Origin: Thermus amyloliquefaciens
GTDB taxonomy: Bacteria > Deinococcota > Deinococci > Deinococcales > Thermaceae
Direction of reading: 5' to 3'
Assembly (NCBI RefSeq): GCF_000744885.1
Contig: NZ_JQMV01000003.1
Span: 1,550,001-1,614,000 of the forward strand
Length of the DNA stretch: 64,000 bases
The notes below the pieces were generated by a model. That model had not been told where the DNA came from. It did not search any database and worked only from the letters and a program-made list of their open reading frames with translations. The position numbers were made by a program, and so were the translations under genes. Position 1 is the stretch's first letter; every line of letters begins with the position of its first letter. This document shows positions 37,160 through 45,723 of the stretch, piece after piece.

Positions 37160-37435
37160 TTAGTCTACGTCGTTGAGATAGGTGAAATCCCCTTGTTCCT
37201 CCAAAAACTTCTGCATCTCGTAGGGAGAACGGATCCCCTCCTCCCCTGGGAAAGGCCCTTCCATCCAGTGGGGCGGGGCCTCTGGGGGCGGGGTCTGAAA
37301 ACCGTAAAGGTAGTAGAGGACCCAGTAGCCATGCTCATCCTTGAGAACCACCGCATCCCCGTAGCCATCCTCCAGCACCTTCACCGCCTGCTTTTTGGCC
37401 TCTTGGTAGGGCATCTCCGAGTAGTCCATACCCAC
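37160..37435 (-). CDS. Small unknown protein, paralog of its neighbour
   Basis: 91 residues, acidic, rich in Tyr and Trp. It aligns along its length with the next gene upstream: QEAKKQAVKVLEDGYG, HGYWVLYYLYGF, a WMEGPFPGEEG segment and a C-terminal YLND. I do not recognise a family. Gene spacing of 2-4 bases implies co-expression with the transketolase operon. Confidence 0.75.
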   Translation of the reverse strand: MGMDYSEMPYQEAKKQAVKVLEDGYGDAVVLKDEHGYWVLYYLYGFQTPPPEAPPHWMEGPFPGEEGIRSPYEMQKFLEEQGDFTYLNDVD

Positions 37436-37437
37436 CT

Positions 37438-37710
37438 CTACTTGGACTCGTTGATGAAGAGGGTGTACCCATTGTCCTCCAGCCAGCGGGCTTGATCGTA
37501 AGGTTCGCGAAAGCCCTCCGGGGAAGGCCTGGGCCCCTCCACCCAGTCCGGGGTCTCCTCGGGATCGGGGGCTTTGCGCCCGTACCAGCTGTAGAAGTAG
37601 TAGAGGGCATAGTACCCCCCCTCCCCCTCGAGGACCAGCCCCTCCCCTACCCCATCCACCAGGACCTTCACGGCCCTGGCCTCCGCCTCCCGGTGGGCTA
37701 GTTGCCGCAT
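37438..37710 (-). CDS. Small unknown protein, paralog of its neighbour
   Basis: 90 residues. Shared with the downstream paralog: REAEARAVKVLVDGVG, GGYYALYYFYSW, WVEGPRPSPEG and a C-terminal FINES. It looks like a compact alpha+beta domain, possibly binding a partner through the aromatic strand. Function unknown. Overlaps the Dabb gene by 13 bases. Confidence 0.75.
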   Translation of the reverse strand: MRQLAHREAEARAVKVLVDGVGEGLVLEGEGGYYALYYFYSWYGRKAPDPEETPDWVEGPRPSPEGFREPYDQARWLEDNGYTLFINESK

Positions 37711-38006
37711 GGCACCTCCGTCAGCACCAGGTAGTCGGTGGTGATCCGGTCGGGGGCCAGGGGCCGGAACACCCGGTTGGCGAACTCCACGTGCAGGGGA
37801 TGGTCCCGGTAGAAGGCCACCACCTCCGGCCCCTCAAAGAGGATGGAAAGCCAGTAACGGTAACGGGCCCCTGGGGAAAGGGCCTCCCCGTAGCGGAGCC
37901 CGCAGACCCCCGGGATCTGGAGCAACACCTCCCGGGCCTTCCGCACCATCTCCCTCACCTCCTCCGGGCTGGCCTCGGCGTTGAACACGATCAGGTGCTC
38001 CACCAC
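37698..38006 (-). CDS. Dabb (stress-responsive A/B barrel) domain protein
   Basis: 102 residues starting MVEHLIVFNAEAS, with the family-typical charged helix and central HPLHVEFANRVF. Dabb domains form ferredoxin-like dimers in varied enzymes and stress proteins. Some occur beside class II aldolases in CBB gene clusters; here a broken aldolase and a HAD gene are immediately upstream. Overlaps the HAD gene by 16 bases. Confidence 0.8.
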   Translation of the reverse strand: MVEHLIVFNAEASPEEVREMVRKAREVLLQIPGVCGLRYGEALSPGARYRYWLSILFEGPEVVAFYRDHPLHVEFANRVFRPLAPDRITTDYLVLTEVPCGN

Positions 38007-38455
38007 CTTCTCACCTCTTCCAGGTAGGCCAGGTCCACCACCACCCTTTCCCCCGCCCTTGGCCCTTGGAGCACAGGGGCCGGGTTCCCTGGCTCCCCAA
38101 GATGGGGGAGGAGGGCAGCCACCTCCCGGGCTTCGGCAAGCACCCGGCGGACCCCTGGGCGCAACGCCACCCCTTCCTCCCGCAAAAGCCTCAGGTAGAG
38201 GTCCGTCTTGTACCGGTGGACCTCGGCGATGGCCTCCCAGGAAAGCCGGGGGGCCTCAGGGGTCTCCTCTAGGGCCCGTTGCAGGCGCTCCTTGCCCCCC
38301 GTGGTCCAAAGGAGGCGGGCGTAGGTTTCCTGGTCCCAGAATAGGGGAAGGCCAAAGTGGGCAAAGGCCCGGTTGAAGGCCTCCCGGTGGAGCTCCTCCG
38401 TCTCCGCCAGGGTGCCGTCCAGGTCCCAAAGCAGGGCCTTCAGCTCCCCCACCAT
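37991..38455 (-). CDS. CbbY-like HAD phosphatase, internally deleted
   Basis: 154 residues where CbbY proteins have about 230-250. The N-terminus (LKALLWDLDGTLAETEELHREAFNRAF, motif I with its nucleophile Asp) and cap helices are present to ALRPGVRRVLAEARE. The next residues already resemble the C-terminal end (LLPHLGEPGNPAPVLQG, VVDLAYLEEV). The motif II Ser/Thr, motif III Lys and motif IV acidic pair are absent, so phosphatase activity is unlikely. CbbY normally removes the RuBisCO inhibitor xylulose-1,5-bisphosphate. Confidence 0.75.
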   Translation of the reverse strand: MVGELKALLWDLDGTLAETEELHREAFNRAFAHFGLPLFWDQETYARLLWTTGGKERLQRALEETPEAPRLSWEAIAEVHRYKTDLYLRLLREEGVALRPGVRRVLAEAREVAALLPHLGEPGNPAPVLQGPRAGERVVVDLAYLEEVRRWWST

Positions 38456-39246
38456 AGGCGCATCCGGGCCATGGCCAGATCCTTTAGGCCCTCCTTCACG
38501 GCCGCCATCAGGCCCAAATAGTCCTCCGCCTCCACCTTCCGGAGGACCGAGGCCGCCTCGAGGGCCAGGTCGGCGTAGAGGTTGATCTTGCGGATCCCCC
38601 GGGCCACCACGGCCCGGTAGTCCTCCGGGCTCAGGCCCGAGGCCCCGTGGAGGACCAGGGGAACAGGAAGCCGGCTGAGCTCCTCCAAAAGGGGCAGGTT
38701 CAGGCGCACCGGACCCTTGTGCAGGCCGTGGCGGGTGCCGATGGACACCGCCAGGGCGTCCACCCCGGTTTCCTCCAGGTAGCGCCTGGCCTCCGCTGGA
38801 TCGGTGTAGGCCACGGGCTCCTGAGAAACCGGCCCGTGGTACCCTCCCGGCACCGCCCCCACCTCCCCCTCCACCGTGGCCCCATAGGCCCGGGCCACCT
38901 CCACCGCCAGGCGGGTGAGGCGGAGGTTCTCCTCCAGGGGCAGGTGGCTTCCATCCAGCATCACGCTGGTGAAGCCCTGTTTCAGGGCCCGTACCACCTC
39001 CTGGAGGCTTTCCCCATGGTCCAGGTGCAAGGCCACGGGTACCTTAGCCTCCCCCGCCAGATGGCGAAGCCCAGGGGCCAGGGCCTCCAGGGGGGCCCTC
39101 CCAGGTGGGGGCCACGCTGAGGATCACCGGAAGGCCCAGGGTTTCCGCACCCTCCAGGATGGCCTCAGCCCACTCCAGGCCCACCACATCAAAGGCCCCA
39201 CCGCCCGGCCCTTTTCCGGAATAACCTCCCGTAAGGTGGCCAGCAT
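38440..39246 (-). pseudogene. Second class II aldolase, two frame breaks
   Basis: From an ATG at 39246 the product starts MLATLREVIPEKGRAVG, then loses frame at a C4/G4 run (39196-39199, one base short). Frame two reads FDVVGLEWAEAILEGAETLGLP and onward, then shifts again at a G6/C6 run (39090-39095, one base long). After that an intact 198-codon stretch has ALHLDHGE, TSVMLDGSHLPLEEN, VSIGTRHGLHKG and LVLHGASGLS. The shifts cancel, giving about 268 residues if corrected. Either a decayed duplicate or two sequencing errors. Confidence 0.75.
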
Positions 39247-39255
39247 CCTTCCCCC

Positions 39256-39945
39256 CTATACCCCGAAGACCATGCCCTCACCCCGCAGGCCCAAAAAGCG
39301 GGGGACAACCCCGTGAGCGTCCACCCGGGCGCACTCGGCCACATCCTCCCCAAGACCCACCCCCACCAGGGCGCGGGCGGCCTCGCTGGCGGCAAGGACG
39401 GGAAAGGGGGGGTTTTCCGCCAGGAAAAGGGCCAGTTGGGCCATCTCCCCTTCCGGGGAAAACCCCAGGGCCTTAAGGCGCTTCCCAATGACCCCGGCGG
39501 TGTAGAGGTCGTCCAAGGCCAGGTGGCCTTCCTTCCCCGCACACACCAGGTGGATCTCCTCCCCGGTTTGCCTGGCCGCCTCCGCCACCGCCCGGGCGTT
39601 TTGCAGGGAACCGAGAAGGATGTGCCTGGCCCCCAAGGCGGCGTGGGCCGCCCGGGTACCGTTGGTGGTGGCCATGACCACGACCTTCCCCACCACCCCA
39701 TCCACCTCCCGGGGGGAGTTGCCCAGGTCAAACCCCTCTGGGGGAAGCCCCCCCACCTCCCCGGCCAGAACCTCCCCATCCTGGCGTAAAGCCCGGGCGG
39801 CCTCCACCCCCCTGGCCAGGATCAAGGCCTGGGCTCCAGCCCGGAGGTAAGCGGAAGCGGTGGTGGTGGCCCGGATCACGTCCACCACGATGGCCGTGCC
39901 CCCATAGGCACCGGGACGGGGAAGGGGGTCCACCCAAAACCTCAT
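39256..39945 (-). CDS. 2-phosphosulfolactate phosphatase family protein (ComB-like)
   Basis: 229 residues with ComB-family motifs: [41 protein letters not shown] and [18 protein letters not shown]. ComB acts in coenzyme M synthesis in archaea, but bacterial homologs often lack that pathway, so the substrate here is uncertain. The start overlaps the transketolase stop by 4 bases. Confidence 0.82.
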   Translation of the reverse strand: MRFWVDPLPRPGAYGGTAIVVDVIRATTTASAYLRAGAQALILARGVEAARALRQDGEVLAGEVGGLPPEGFDLGNSPREVDGVVGKVVVMATTNGTRAAHAALGARHILLGSLQNARAVAEAARQTGEEIHLVCAGKEGHLALDDLYTAGVIGKRLKALGFSPEGEMAQLALFLAENPPFPVLAASEAARALVGVGLGEDVAECARVDAHGVVPRFLGLRGEGMVFGV

Positions 39946-41897
39946 AGGAGTTCTTCCAAGGCCTCCGCCACCCGCTCCGGGGTGAAGCCCAGCTTCTCGT
40001 AGACCTCGGGGTAAGGGGCGCTGGCCCCAAAGCGGTCCAGGCCCACCACCTTCTGGGCGTAGCGCTCCCAGCCCAAGCTGGCCCCCGCCTCCACCGCCAC
40101 GGTGGGGAGGCCGGGGGGGAGCACCTCCTTCCGGTACGCCTCGGGCTGCGCCTCAAAGAGCTCAAAGGAGGGCAGGCTCACCACCCGCACCCGGCGCCCC
40201 TTCTCCGCCAAAAGGGCCCGGGCCTTCAGGGCCAGGTGCACCTCGCTCCCCGTGGCCACGATCACCCCTTCGGGCCTTTCCGCATCCTCCAGCACGTAGC
40301 CGCCCCAAAGGAGCCCCTTGGCCTTCTCCGGGGAAAGGAGGGGCACCGCCTGCCGGGTGAGGACCAGGGCCGTGGGGCCCTCCTTACGCCTTAGGGCCAC
40401 CTGCCAGGCGTAGAAGGTCTCGTAGGCATCGGCGGGGCGGATCACCCAAAGGCCCGGCATGGCCCTCAGGCTCATGAGGTGCTCCACCGGCTGGTGGGTG
40501 GGGCCATCCTCCCCCAGGGCGATGGTGTCGTGGGTGAAGACGAAGACCGTGGGGGTGCCCATGAGGGCCGCCAGGCGGATGGCGGGGCGCATGTAGTCGG
40601 AGAAAACCAGGAAGGTGCCCCCGTAGGCCCGGTAGCCCCCGTGGAGGTTCAGCCCGTTCAGGATGGCCCCCATCCCGTGCTCCCGCACCCCAAAGTGCAG
40701 GTAGCGGCCCGTGGGGTTTTGCGGGGAAAAGTCCGCCATGCCCTGGGCCTGGGTGTTGTTGGAGGGGGTGAGGTCGGCGCTTCCCCCCAGAAGCTCCGGC
40801 ATCCGGGGGGCGATGGCGTCCAGGGCCTTGCCGCTCGCCGCCCGGGTGGCCACGGGCTTGTCAAAGGCCGGGGGCTCCTCGGGAAGGGAGGGAAGCTCCC
40901 CCCGCAGGCGGCGGGAAAGCTCCTGGTGGAGATCGGGATAGGCCCGGGCATAGGCCTCCATGAGCGCTTCCCAGGCTTGCTGCCAAGCCCTCCCCTTCTC
41001 CCGCATGTCCATGTGCCGGTAGACCTCCTCCGGCACCTCAAAGGGCGGGTAGGGCCAGCCCAGGTTCCTGCGGGTGGCCTCCACCGCCTCGAGGCCCAGG
41101 GGCTCCCCGTGGGCCTTGTGGGAGTCCTGCTTGGGGGAGCCGAAGCCGATGTGGCTCCGCACGGCGATGAGGGAGGGCCTTTCGTCCATCTGGGCCAGGC
41201 GGAGGGCGTGGCGGAGGGCTTGGAGGTCGTTCGCGTCCTCCACGGCAAGGGTGTGCCATCCATAAGCCCGGTACCGCGCCAAAACGTCCTCGGTGAAGGC
41301 CAAGTCGGTGGGGCCGTCAATGGAGATATGGTTGTTGTCCCAAAAGACGATGAGCTTGGAAAGCTTCCAGTGCCCCGCCAAGGAGCTGGCCTCCCCGGAA
41401 ACCCCCTCCATCAGGTCCCCATCCGAGGCCAGCACATAGGTGTAGTGGTCCACCACCTCATAGCCGGGGCGGTTGAACTCCGCGGCCAGCTTCCTCTCGG
41501 CCAAGGCGAGGCCCACGGCGGTGGAAATCCCTTGGCCCAAGGGGCCGGTGGTCACCTCTACCCCTGGGGTGTGGCCGTACTCGGGATGGCCCGGGGTCTT
41601 GGAGCCCCACTGGCGGAAGCGCTTGATCTCCTCCAGGGAAAGGTCATAACCCGTGAGGTGAAGGACGGCATACAGGAGCATGGAGCCATGCCCGGCGGAG
41701 AGCACGAAGCGGTCCCGGTTGGGCCAGGAAGGGTCCAGGGGGTTGTGGCGCATCGCCTCCCGGAAGAGGAGGTAAGCCAAGGGGGCCATGGCCATGGGCA
41801 TGCCAGGGTGGCCGCTTTTGGCCTTCTCCACGGCGTCTATGGCCAGGAAGCGGATGGCGTTCACCGAAAGGGCGGTGAGGTCCTTGGTCTCGGTCAT
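39942..41897 (-). CDS. tkt: Transketolase
   Basis: Thiamine-diphosphate enzyme that moves two-carbon units in the Calvin and pentose phosphate pathways. 651 residues. Motifs: [40 protein letters not shown]-like ThDP/Mg site ([23 protein letters not shown] in context), [18 protein letters not shown] and the C-terminal domain. The ATG at 41897 ([12 protein letters not shown]) is preferred over an upstream in-frame ATG near the IS. First gene of an eight-gene minus-strand operon. Confidence 0.95.
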   Translation of the reverse strand: MTETKDLTALSVNAIRFLAIDAVEKAKSGHPGMPMAMAPLAYLLFREAMRHNPLDPSWPNRDRFVLSAGHGSMLLYAVLHLTGYDLSLEEIKRFRQWGSKTPGHPEYGHTPGVEVTTGPLGQGISTAVGLALAERKLAAEFNRPGYEVVDHYTYVLASDGDLMEGVSGEASSLAGHWKLSKLIVFWDNNHISIDGPTDLAFTEDVLARYRAYGWHTLAVEDANDLQALRHALRLAQMDERPSLIAVRSHIGFGSPKQDSHKAHGEPLGLEAVEATRRNLGWPYPPFEVPEEVYRHMDMREKGRAWQQAWEALMEAYARAYPDLHQELSRRLRGELPSLPEEPPAFDKPVATRAASGKALDAIAPRMPELLGGSADLTPSNNTQAQGMADFSPQNPTGRYLHFGVREHGMGAILNGLNLHGGYRAYGGTFLVFSDYMRPAIRLAALMGTPTVFVFTHDTIALGEDGPTHQPVEHLMSLRAMPGLWVIRPADAYETFYAWQVALRRKEGPTALVLTRQAVPLLSPEKAKGLLWGGYVLEDAERPEGVIVATGSEVHLALKARALLAEKGRRVRVVSLPSFELFEAQPEAYRKEVLPPGLPTVAVEAGASLGWERYAQKVVGLDRFGASAPYPEVYEKLGFTPERVAEALEELL

Positions 41898-42000
41898 AGT
41901 TCCCTCCAGCGTAAGGGTCCGTGAAGCCAGGCACAAGCGGTGCCCAGGAACCCTGGGATAAAAGGACACTTATGGAGTGCCCCATTACCCCCTGGAAAAC

Positions 42001-42010
42001 TATATGCCCC
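42001..42010 (+). repeat. Target site duplication, left copy
   Basis: TATATGCCCC directly abuts the left end of the IS and is identical to 43162-43171. Confidence 0.85.
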
Positions 42011-43161
42011 CAGACTTGACCGTTATACCCCTTTTGGGGTAGACGGTTCTCCATGACCCTGCGCGAAGCCCTATCCCAGGTTCCCGACCCCCGGGCCCAC
42101 AACCGCCGCTACCCCCTCTGGGGCCTGCTGGCACTGGTTCTTTTGGCCTTCCTCTCCCGCGTGGACTCCCTGCGCGGCGTCTCCCGCTTCGCCCGCGCCA
42201 ACCCCCACCTCCTCCCCCACCTGGGCCTGCGCAAGGCCCCGGGCCACACCGCCCTCACCCAACTCCTTCACCGCCTGGACCCAAAGGCCCTGGCGGAGGC
42301 CCTGGCCAAGGTCTTCCCGGGAAGAGAGGTGGAAGGGGAAAAGGTCCTGGTGGCCGACGGCAAGGTGCTGCGAGGGAGCGGGAAGGGGAAGAGCCCCCAG
42401 GTCCGCCTGGTGGAGGCCTGGGCCCTTTCCCTGGGGCGCACCCTGGCCCAGGCCAGGGCGGAGGGAAGGGAGGACAAGGCGCTTCTGGAGCTTTTGGAGC
42501 GCCTGGGGGCGGAGGGGCTTGCGGGGAAGGTGGTGGTGGGGGATGCGGGGTTTTTGTACCCCGAGGTGGCCCGCCAGGTGCGGGCAAAGGGGGGGAGTAC
42601 CTCCTGGTGCTGAAGGGGAACCAGGGGGGGCTTTTGGGGTGGGTGCGGGAGGTGTTTGCGGGGATGGCACGAGGGGCCCTGCCTGGGGAGACGCGGGCGG
42701 AGTGGGTGCGGGAGGTGGACGGAGAGGTGAGGCGGTACGAGGTGTGGGCTTCTGCGGTGTTGCCGCCGGAGGTGGCGGCCTTTCCTGGGGCCAGGCAGGC
42801 GGTGCGGCTGGTGCGGGAGGTGGTGGTGAAGGGGACGGGGGAGGTGAGGCGGAGGGAGGGGTACGCGCTCACGAGCCTGGGGCCGGAGGAGGCGGACGCC
42901 CGGGTGCTGGGGGAGATTTGGGTGGGGCGATGGGGGGTGGAGAATGGTTCCTTCTGGGTGCGGGATGTGCTTTTGCGGGAGGACGCCTTTCAGGTGCGGG
43001 GGCGAGGGGGTGAGGTGCTGGCGGTGTTGCGGGCGCACTTGGTCTCGTGGTTGAACTGGAAGGGGGTGCGCCGGAAGAAGGCGGCCTTGGAGGTTTTCTC
43101 CTTCAACCCCCTGGCTGCCCTGCGGTTCCTGGGGCTCTATGCAGAATAGCGGTCAAGTCTG
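42011..43161 (+). mobile_element. ISAs1-family insertion sequence (1151 bp)
   Basis: Bounded by the inverted repeat CAGACTTGACCG (42011-42022) and its complement (43150-43161), and by a perfect 10-bp direct repeat outside. It contains one transposase gene split by a one-base frame break. The insertion lies about 110 bases upstream of tkt, between it and tRNA-Arg. Confidence 0.9.
42053..43149 (+). pseudogene. ISAs1-family DDE transposase, frame-interrupted
   Basis: Part one (42053-42613) has the N-terminal zinc/helix region and PDPRAHNRRYPLWGLLALVLLAFL, a DGKVLRGS motif, and VGDAGFLYP; part two (42607-43149) continues with LLVLKGNQGG, LGEIWVGRWGVENGSFWVRDV and LNWKG. The break is in a run of seven G (42589-42595); eight G would give one frame of about 364 codons. 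This may be decay or miscounting of the run. Confidence 0.85.
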
Positions 43162-43171
43162 TATATGCCCC
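43162..43171 (+). repeat. Target site duplication, right copy
   Basis: TATATGCCCC directly follows the right inverted repeat of the IS, identical to 42001-42010. Confidence 0.85.
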
Positions 43172-43179
43172 AAGGCCGC

Positions 43180-43208
43180 TTGCCTGGGCCTTCCCTGGGT
43201 GCTAAAAT
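43180..43208 (+). promoter_or_regulatory. Promoter of tRNA-Arg
   Basis: -35 TTGCCT (43180-43185) and -10 TAAAAT (43203-43208) with a 17-nt spacer, 13 bases upstream of the tRNA. Confidence 0.7.
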
Positions 43209-43221
43209 CCCAGAGGCGTGG

Positions 43222-43298
43222 GCGCCCGTAGCTCAGCAGGATAGAGCGGGGGCTTCCTAAGCCCTAGGTCGGGGGTTCGAATCCCTCCGGGCGCACCA
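43222..43298 (+). tRNA. tRNA-Arg (anticodon CCT)
   Basis: Acceptor GCGCCCG pairs with CGGGCGC. Anticodon loop TTCCTAA gives CCT. The T-arm GGGGGTTCGAATCCCTC and encoded CCA are present. It is the left border of the CRISPR region. Confidence 0.95.
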
Positions 43299-43308
43299 AG
43301 GTCAGAAG

Positions 43309-43342
43309 GCACCCCCCTCGAGGACGAGGGGGGTGCTTTTTT
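43309..43342 (+). terminator. Terminator of tRNA-Arg
   Basis: A 12-bp stem (GCACCCCCCTCG with CGAGGGGGGTGC) with a 4-base loop, followed by six T: a classical intrinsic terminator. It separates the tRNA transcript from CRISPR array 1. Confidence 0.9.
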
Positions 43343-43355
43343 CCATGGTCTGGTT

Positions 43356-43753
43356 AGACCATCCCCACGTGCGTGGGGGCTACGCCGTGGGCTAGGCCTA
43401 GGAAAGCCCGGACCGACGGTCCATCCCCACGCGTGTGGGGACTACTTAGCGGCGGTCCGGGCCCCATCCGCCCAGCCCGGTCCATCCCCACGCGTGTGGG
43501 GACTACGGGCCACCTGCTCCAGGATGAACCGGGACACCTCCCGGTCCATCCCCACGCGTGTGGGGACTACGTTCCCTCCTACTTGGGGGCCGTCGCCAAG
43601 GTCGGTCCATCCCCACGCGTGTGGGGACTACCTCCCCCCAGAGTCTGCATCTCCCGCCCAGCTCGGTCCATCCCCACGCGTGTGGGGACTACAATGCGAC
43701 GGGGAGGAGATTTTTTGGATTGAACGGTCCATCCCCACGCGTGTGGGGACTAC
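43356..43753 (-). CRISPR. CRISPR array 1, 7 repeats and 6 spacers, transcribed leftward
   Basis: 28-nt repeats begin at 43356 (degenerate), 43418, 43479, 43543, 43604, 43665 and 43726. In transcript orientation the hairpin is CCCCACACGCGTGGGG. Spacers are 33-34 nt with one of 36 (43507-43542). The leader is on the right (43754 onward), so the degenerate leftmost repeat is the oldest end. That last repeat contains CCCCACGCACGTGGGG, which is the array 2 version. Confidence 0.97.
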
Positions 43754-43806
43754 ACATGACCCAGACGGCAAAAACCCTCGCTCACCCCCCGCTAAGGGTC
43801 TGTAAA
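43754..43806 (-). promoter_or_regulatory. Leader of CRISPR array 1
   Basis: The roughly 50 bases next to the newest repeat match the leader of array 2 in inverted orientation (shared blocks GGGTTTTTGCCGTC, GGTCATGT and ACCCTTAG). It lies between the array and the cas2 stop codon and should hold the array promoter and the integration anchor. Confidence 0.8.
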
Positions 43807-43811
43807 GGGAG

Positions 43812-44168
43812 TTATTCCGAGGTTTGGTTTTCAAAATCCCCGTGCGCCACCTTGGTCATGCGCTTTAGCTTTTCAGCCTTGCGCAAAGCTTCAGCGGTGC
43901 GCACCGACACCAACACTATACCATCAAAGTCCCGCAAGGACCTGTCCTGGTAGCCGTGAAGCCTGAGGGCAAAGCCCTGTTCGTTGTTGGTGCGCCAGGC
44001 CATGGCGCAACGACCATCCCCAGCCTTTTCCACCACCTTCTCCCAAAGAAGCTCCCGCACCACAGCGCTCACCCGGCCCACGAAGACGCCCGTGTCCAGC
44101 TCCAAAAGCCAGCGGGTGAGCTCACCCCTCAGGCTCCTCGGTACCTTCTCCAGGACCATCACCACCAT
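43812..44168 (-). CDS. cas2: CRISPR-associated endoribonuclease/adaptation protein Cas2, type I-E
   Basis: 118 residues starting MVVMVLEKVPRSLRGELTRWL, a ferredoxin-like fold, with the I-E-type EKVVEKAGDGRCAMAWRTNNEQGF and C-terminal extension. It bridges two Cas1 dimers in the spacer integrase. The start lies inside cas1 (47-base overlap, different frame); the longer in-frame extension upstream is just cas1 shadow. Confidence 0.92.
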   Translation of the reverse strand: MVVMVLEKVPRSLRGELTRWLLELDTGVFVGRVSAVVRELLWEKVVEKAGDGRCAMAWRTNNEQGFALRLHGYQDRSLRDFDGIVLVSVRTAEALRKAEKLKRMTKVAHGDFENQTSE

Positions 44169-45099
44169 AGGCCACGCCCCCCTCCACCTCCCCTTCCGGG
44201 TCCCAAAGCCCCCCGGGGCGGGTGGGGTCTTCTTCTTCCTCCTTGGCCTCCTCGGGCAGACCAAGGCCTTGGAAAAGGTCCAGGAGGTCCTCCACCATCC
44301 TCTCCAGGAGCCTGGCCTCCAGGATGCGCTCCCGAAGCCTCTGACGCACCCGGCGCTCCACCTCGAGGTCCCCCTCCGCCGCCGCCAAGAAGGCGGCGGG
44401 CACCAGGACCTCGGTCTTGTAGAGGTCGGCCACATCGTAAACGAAGGAGAGGAGCTTCCCCGTGTGGATGAAGCCCAGGGCAGGGCTGAAGCCCGCGCTC
44501 ACGATGGCCGCATGGGCCAGGCCGTACAGGTAGGCCGCCCCCGAGGAAAGCGCCCGGTTCACCGGGTCGGAAGCCGCCCAGTCCCGGCGGTCGTAGCTCC
44601 GGCCCTTCCACGGCACCCCCGTTTCCTGGCTCCAACGGGCGTAGGCGGCCCGCACCCGTACCCCCTCGAGGCCCCGCACCTGCTCCAAGCTGAGGTCCCG
44701 GGGCAAGGGTTCCTGGAAGCGTTTTTCATACAGGCGGTACACCACCTCCAGGTGAAGCTTGGGATCGGCCCAGGCCCGGGCTTGACGCTGGAGGCGGAGG
44801 GCGCTGCGGGTGTCCCCCAGACCCTGGGCGTAGAAGCGGGCGTACCCCTCCCCTACCCAGCACACCGTGCAGCCGTTGCCGGCAAGGGCCCGGATGGCGG
44901 CATGGGTGATGCGGGTGCCGGGCCCCAGGAAAAGCACCCCCAGGGCGGCCACCGGCACCAAGGTGAGGCCCTCCCGGTCGTAGACGCCAATGCCTTGGGC
45001 CTCCTGCTCCAGGAAGGCGTGCTCCACGTACAGGTACGAAAGGCCATCCCGGAACTTGGGAAGCTCCTTCAGGTTGCGGGCCGGGGGAACGGGGGGCAT
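44122..45099 (-). CDS. cas1: CRISPR-associated integrase Cas1, type I-E
   Basis: 325 residues. Beta N-terminal domain (YLYVEHAFLEQEAQGIGVYD) and helical catalytic domain with VNRALSSGAAYLYGLAHAAIVSAGFSPALGFIHTGKLLSFVYDVADLYK, holding the metal-binding His and Asp. The acidic, low-complexity C-terminal tail (EEAKEEEED and beyond) is longer than the E. coli version and encoded where cas2 starts. Metal-dependent spacer integration with Cas2. Confidence 0.94.
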   Translation of the reverse strand: MPPVPPARNLKELPKFRDGLSYLYVEHAFLEQEAQGIGVYDREGLTLVPVAALGVLFLGPGTRITHAAIRALAGNGCTVCWVGEGYARFYAQGLGDTRSALRLQRQARAWADPKLHLEVVYRLYEKRFQEPLPRDLSLEQVRGLEGVRVRAAYARWSQETGVPWKGRSYDRRDWAASDPVNRALSSGAAYLYGLAHAAIVSAGFSPALGFIHTGKLLSFVYDVADLYKTEVLVPAAFLAAAEGDLEVERRVRQRLRERILEARLLERMVEDLLDLFQGLGLPEEAKEEEEDPTRPGGLWDPEGEVEGGVAYGGDGPGEGTEEPEG

Positions 45100-45102
45100 G
45101 GC

Positions 45103-45723
45103 CTAAGGACGCAGGGAGAGGAGGCCGAGGCCCAGCGCCTTCCCGGGGCCAATACCCCGCTCCAGGGTTATCAGGGCCGCCTCGGGGTCCACCACCTCCA
45201 GCACCCCCTCAAAGAGCACCGCCTGGACCTGGATCAGGTGGCCGTCCTTGTGGCGCATTTCCAGGAAGGTGTCCTGACGGATGTCCGCCAGGAGGCGCCC
45301 GTCCTCTTCCAAAAGGCGAAAACCCCCCTCCCGCAGCTTTCGCTCCAGCCAGAAGAGCTTTTCCTCGCGGGTCTTGAGGGCCACCCGTTCCCCGGTTTCC
45401 CGCGCCCGCTTGCTGGGGTTGGCCTTCAGGCGGAAGCGGAGGACCTGCCCGGGCCTGAGGGCAGGGCGGAAGGGCTTGGGGGGGAAAACCCGGGCGTACC
45501 CCTCCTCCAGCACGCTCCAGTCTGGCTCGGTGAGGGTCTGCACCAGGACCACGGGGTCCTCGAGGCCCCGGGTGGGCTCGAGGCGCCAAAGGAGCCGCTC
45601 TTTCTTCTCTTCTAGAGCCCGGGACACCGCCCGGGAGAGGGTACGGTGCATCTCGTAAGGGCTCGCCAGGTCCTTGCGGGCGGCTTTGGAACGCCGGTCA
45701 AGCACCAGCTTGCTGATCCACAT
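45103..45723 (-). CDS. cas6e: crRNA-processing endonuclease Cas6e (Cse3/CasE)
   Basis: 206 residues. Start MWISKLVLDRR, catalytic His likely H26 in YEMHRTLSRA, and the Gly-rich end GIGPGKALGLGLLSL expected for repeat-hairpin binding. It cleaves repeat RNA at the CCCCAC..GTGGGG hairpin. Overlaps cas5 by 26 bases. Confidence 0.92.
   Translation of the reverse strand: MWISKLVLDRRSKAARKDLASPYEMHRTLSRAVSRALEEKKERLLWRLEPTRGLEDPVVLVQTLTEPDWSVLEEGYARVFPPKPFRPALRPGQVLRFRLKANPSKRARETGERVALKTREEKLFWLERKLREGGFRLLEEDGRLLADIRQDTFLEMRHKDGHLIQVQAVLFEGVLEVVDPEAALITLERGIGPGKALGLGLLSLRP

Noticed and set aside
44169-44435. N-terminal extension of cas2
   Set aside because: It is the cas1 3' region read in another frame, Trp/Arg-rich; Cas2 starts at 44168.
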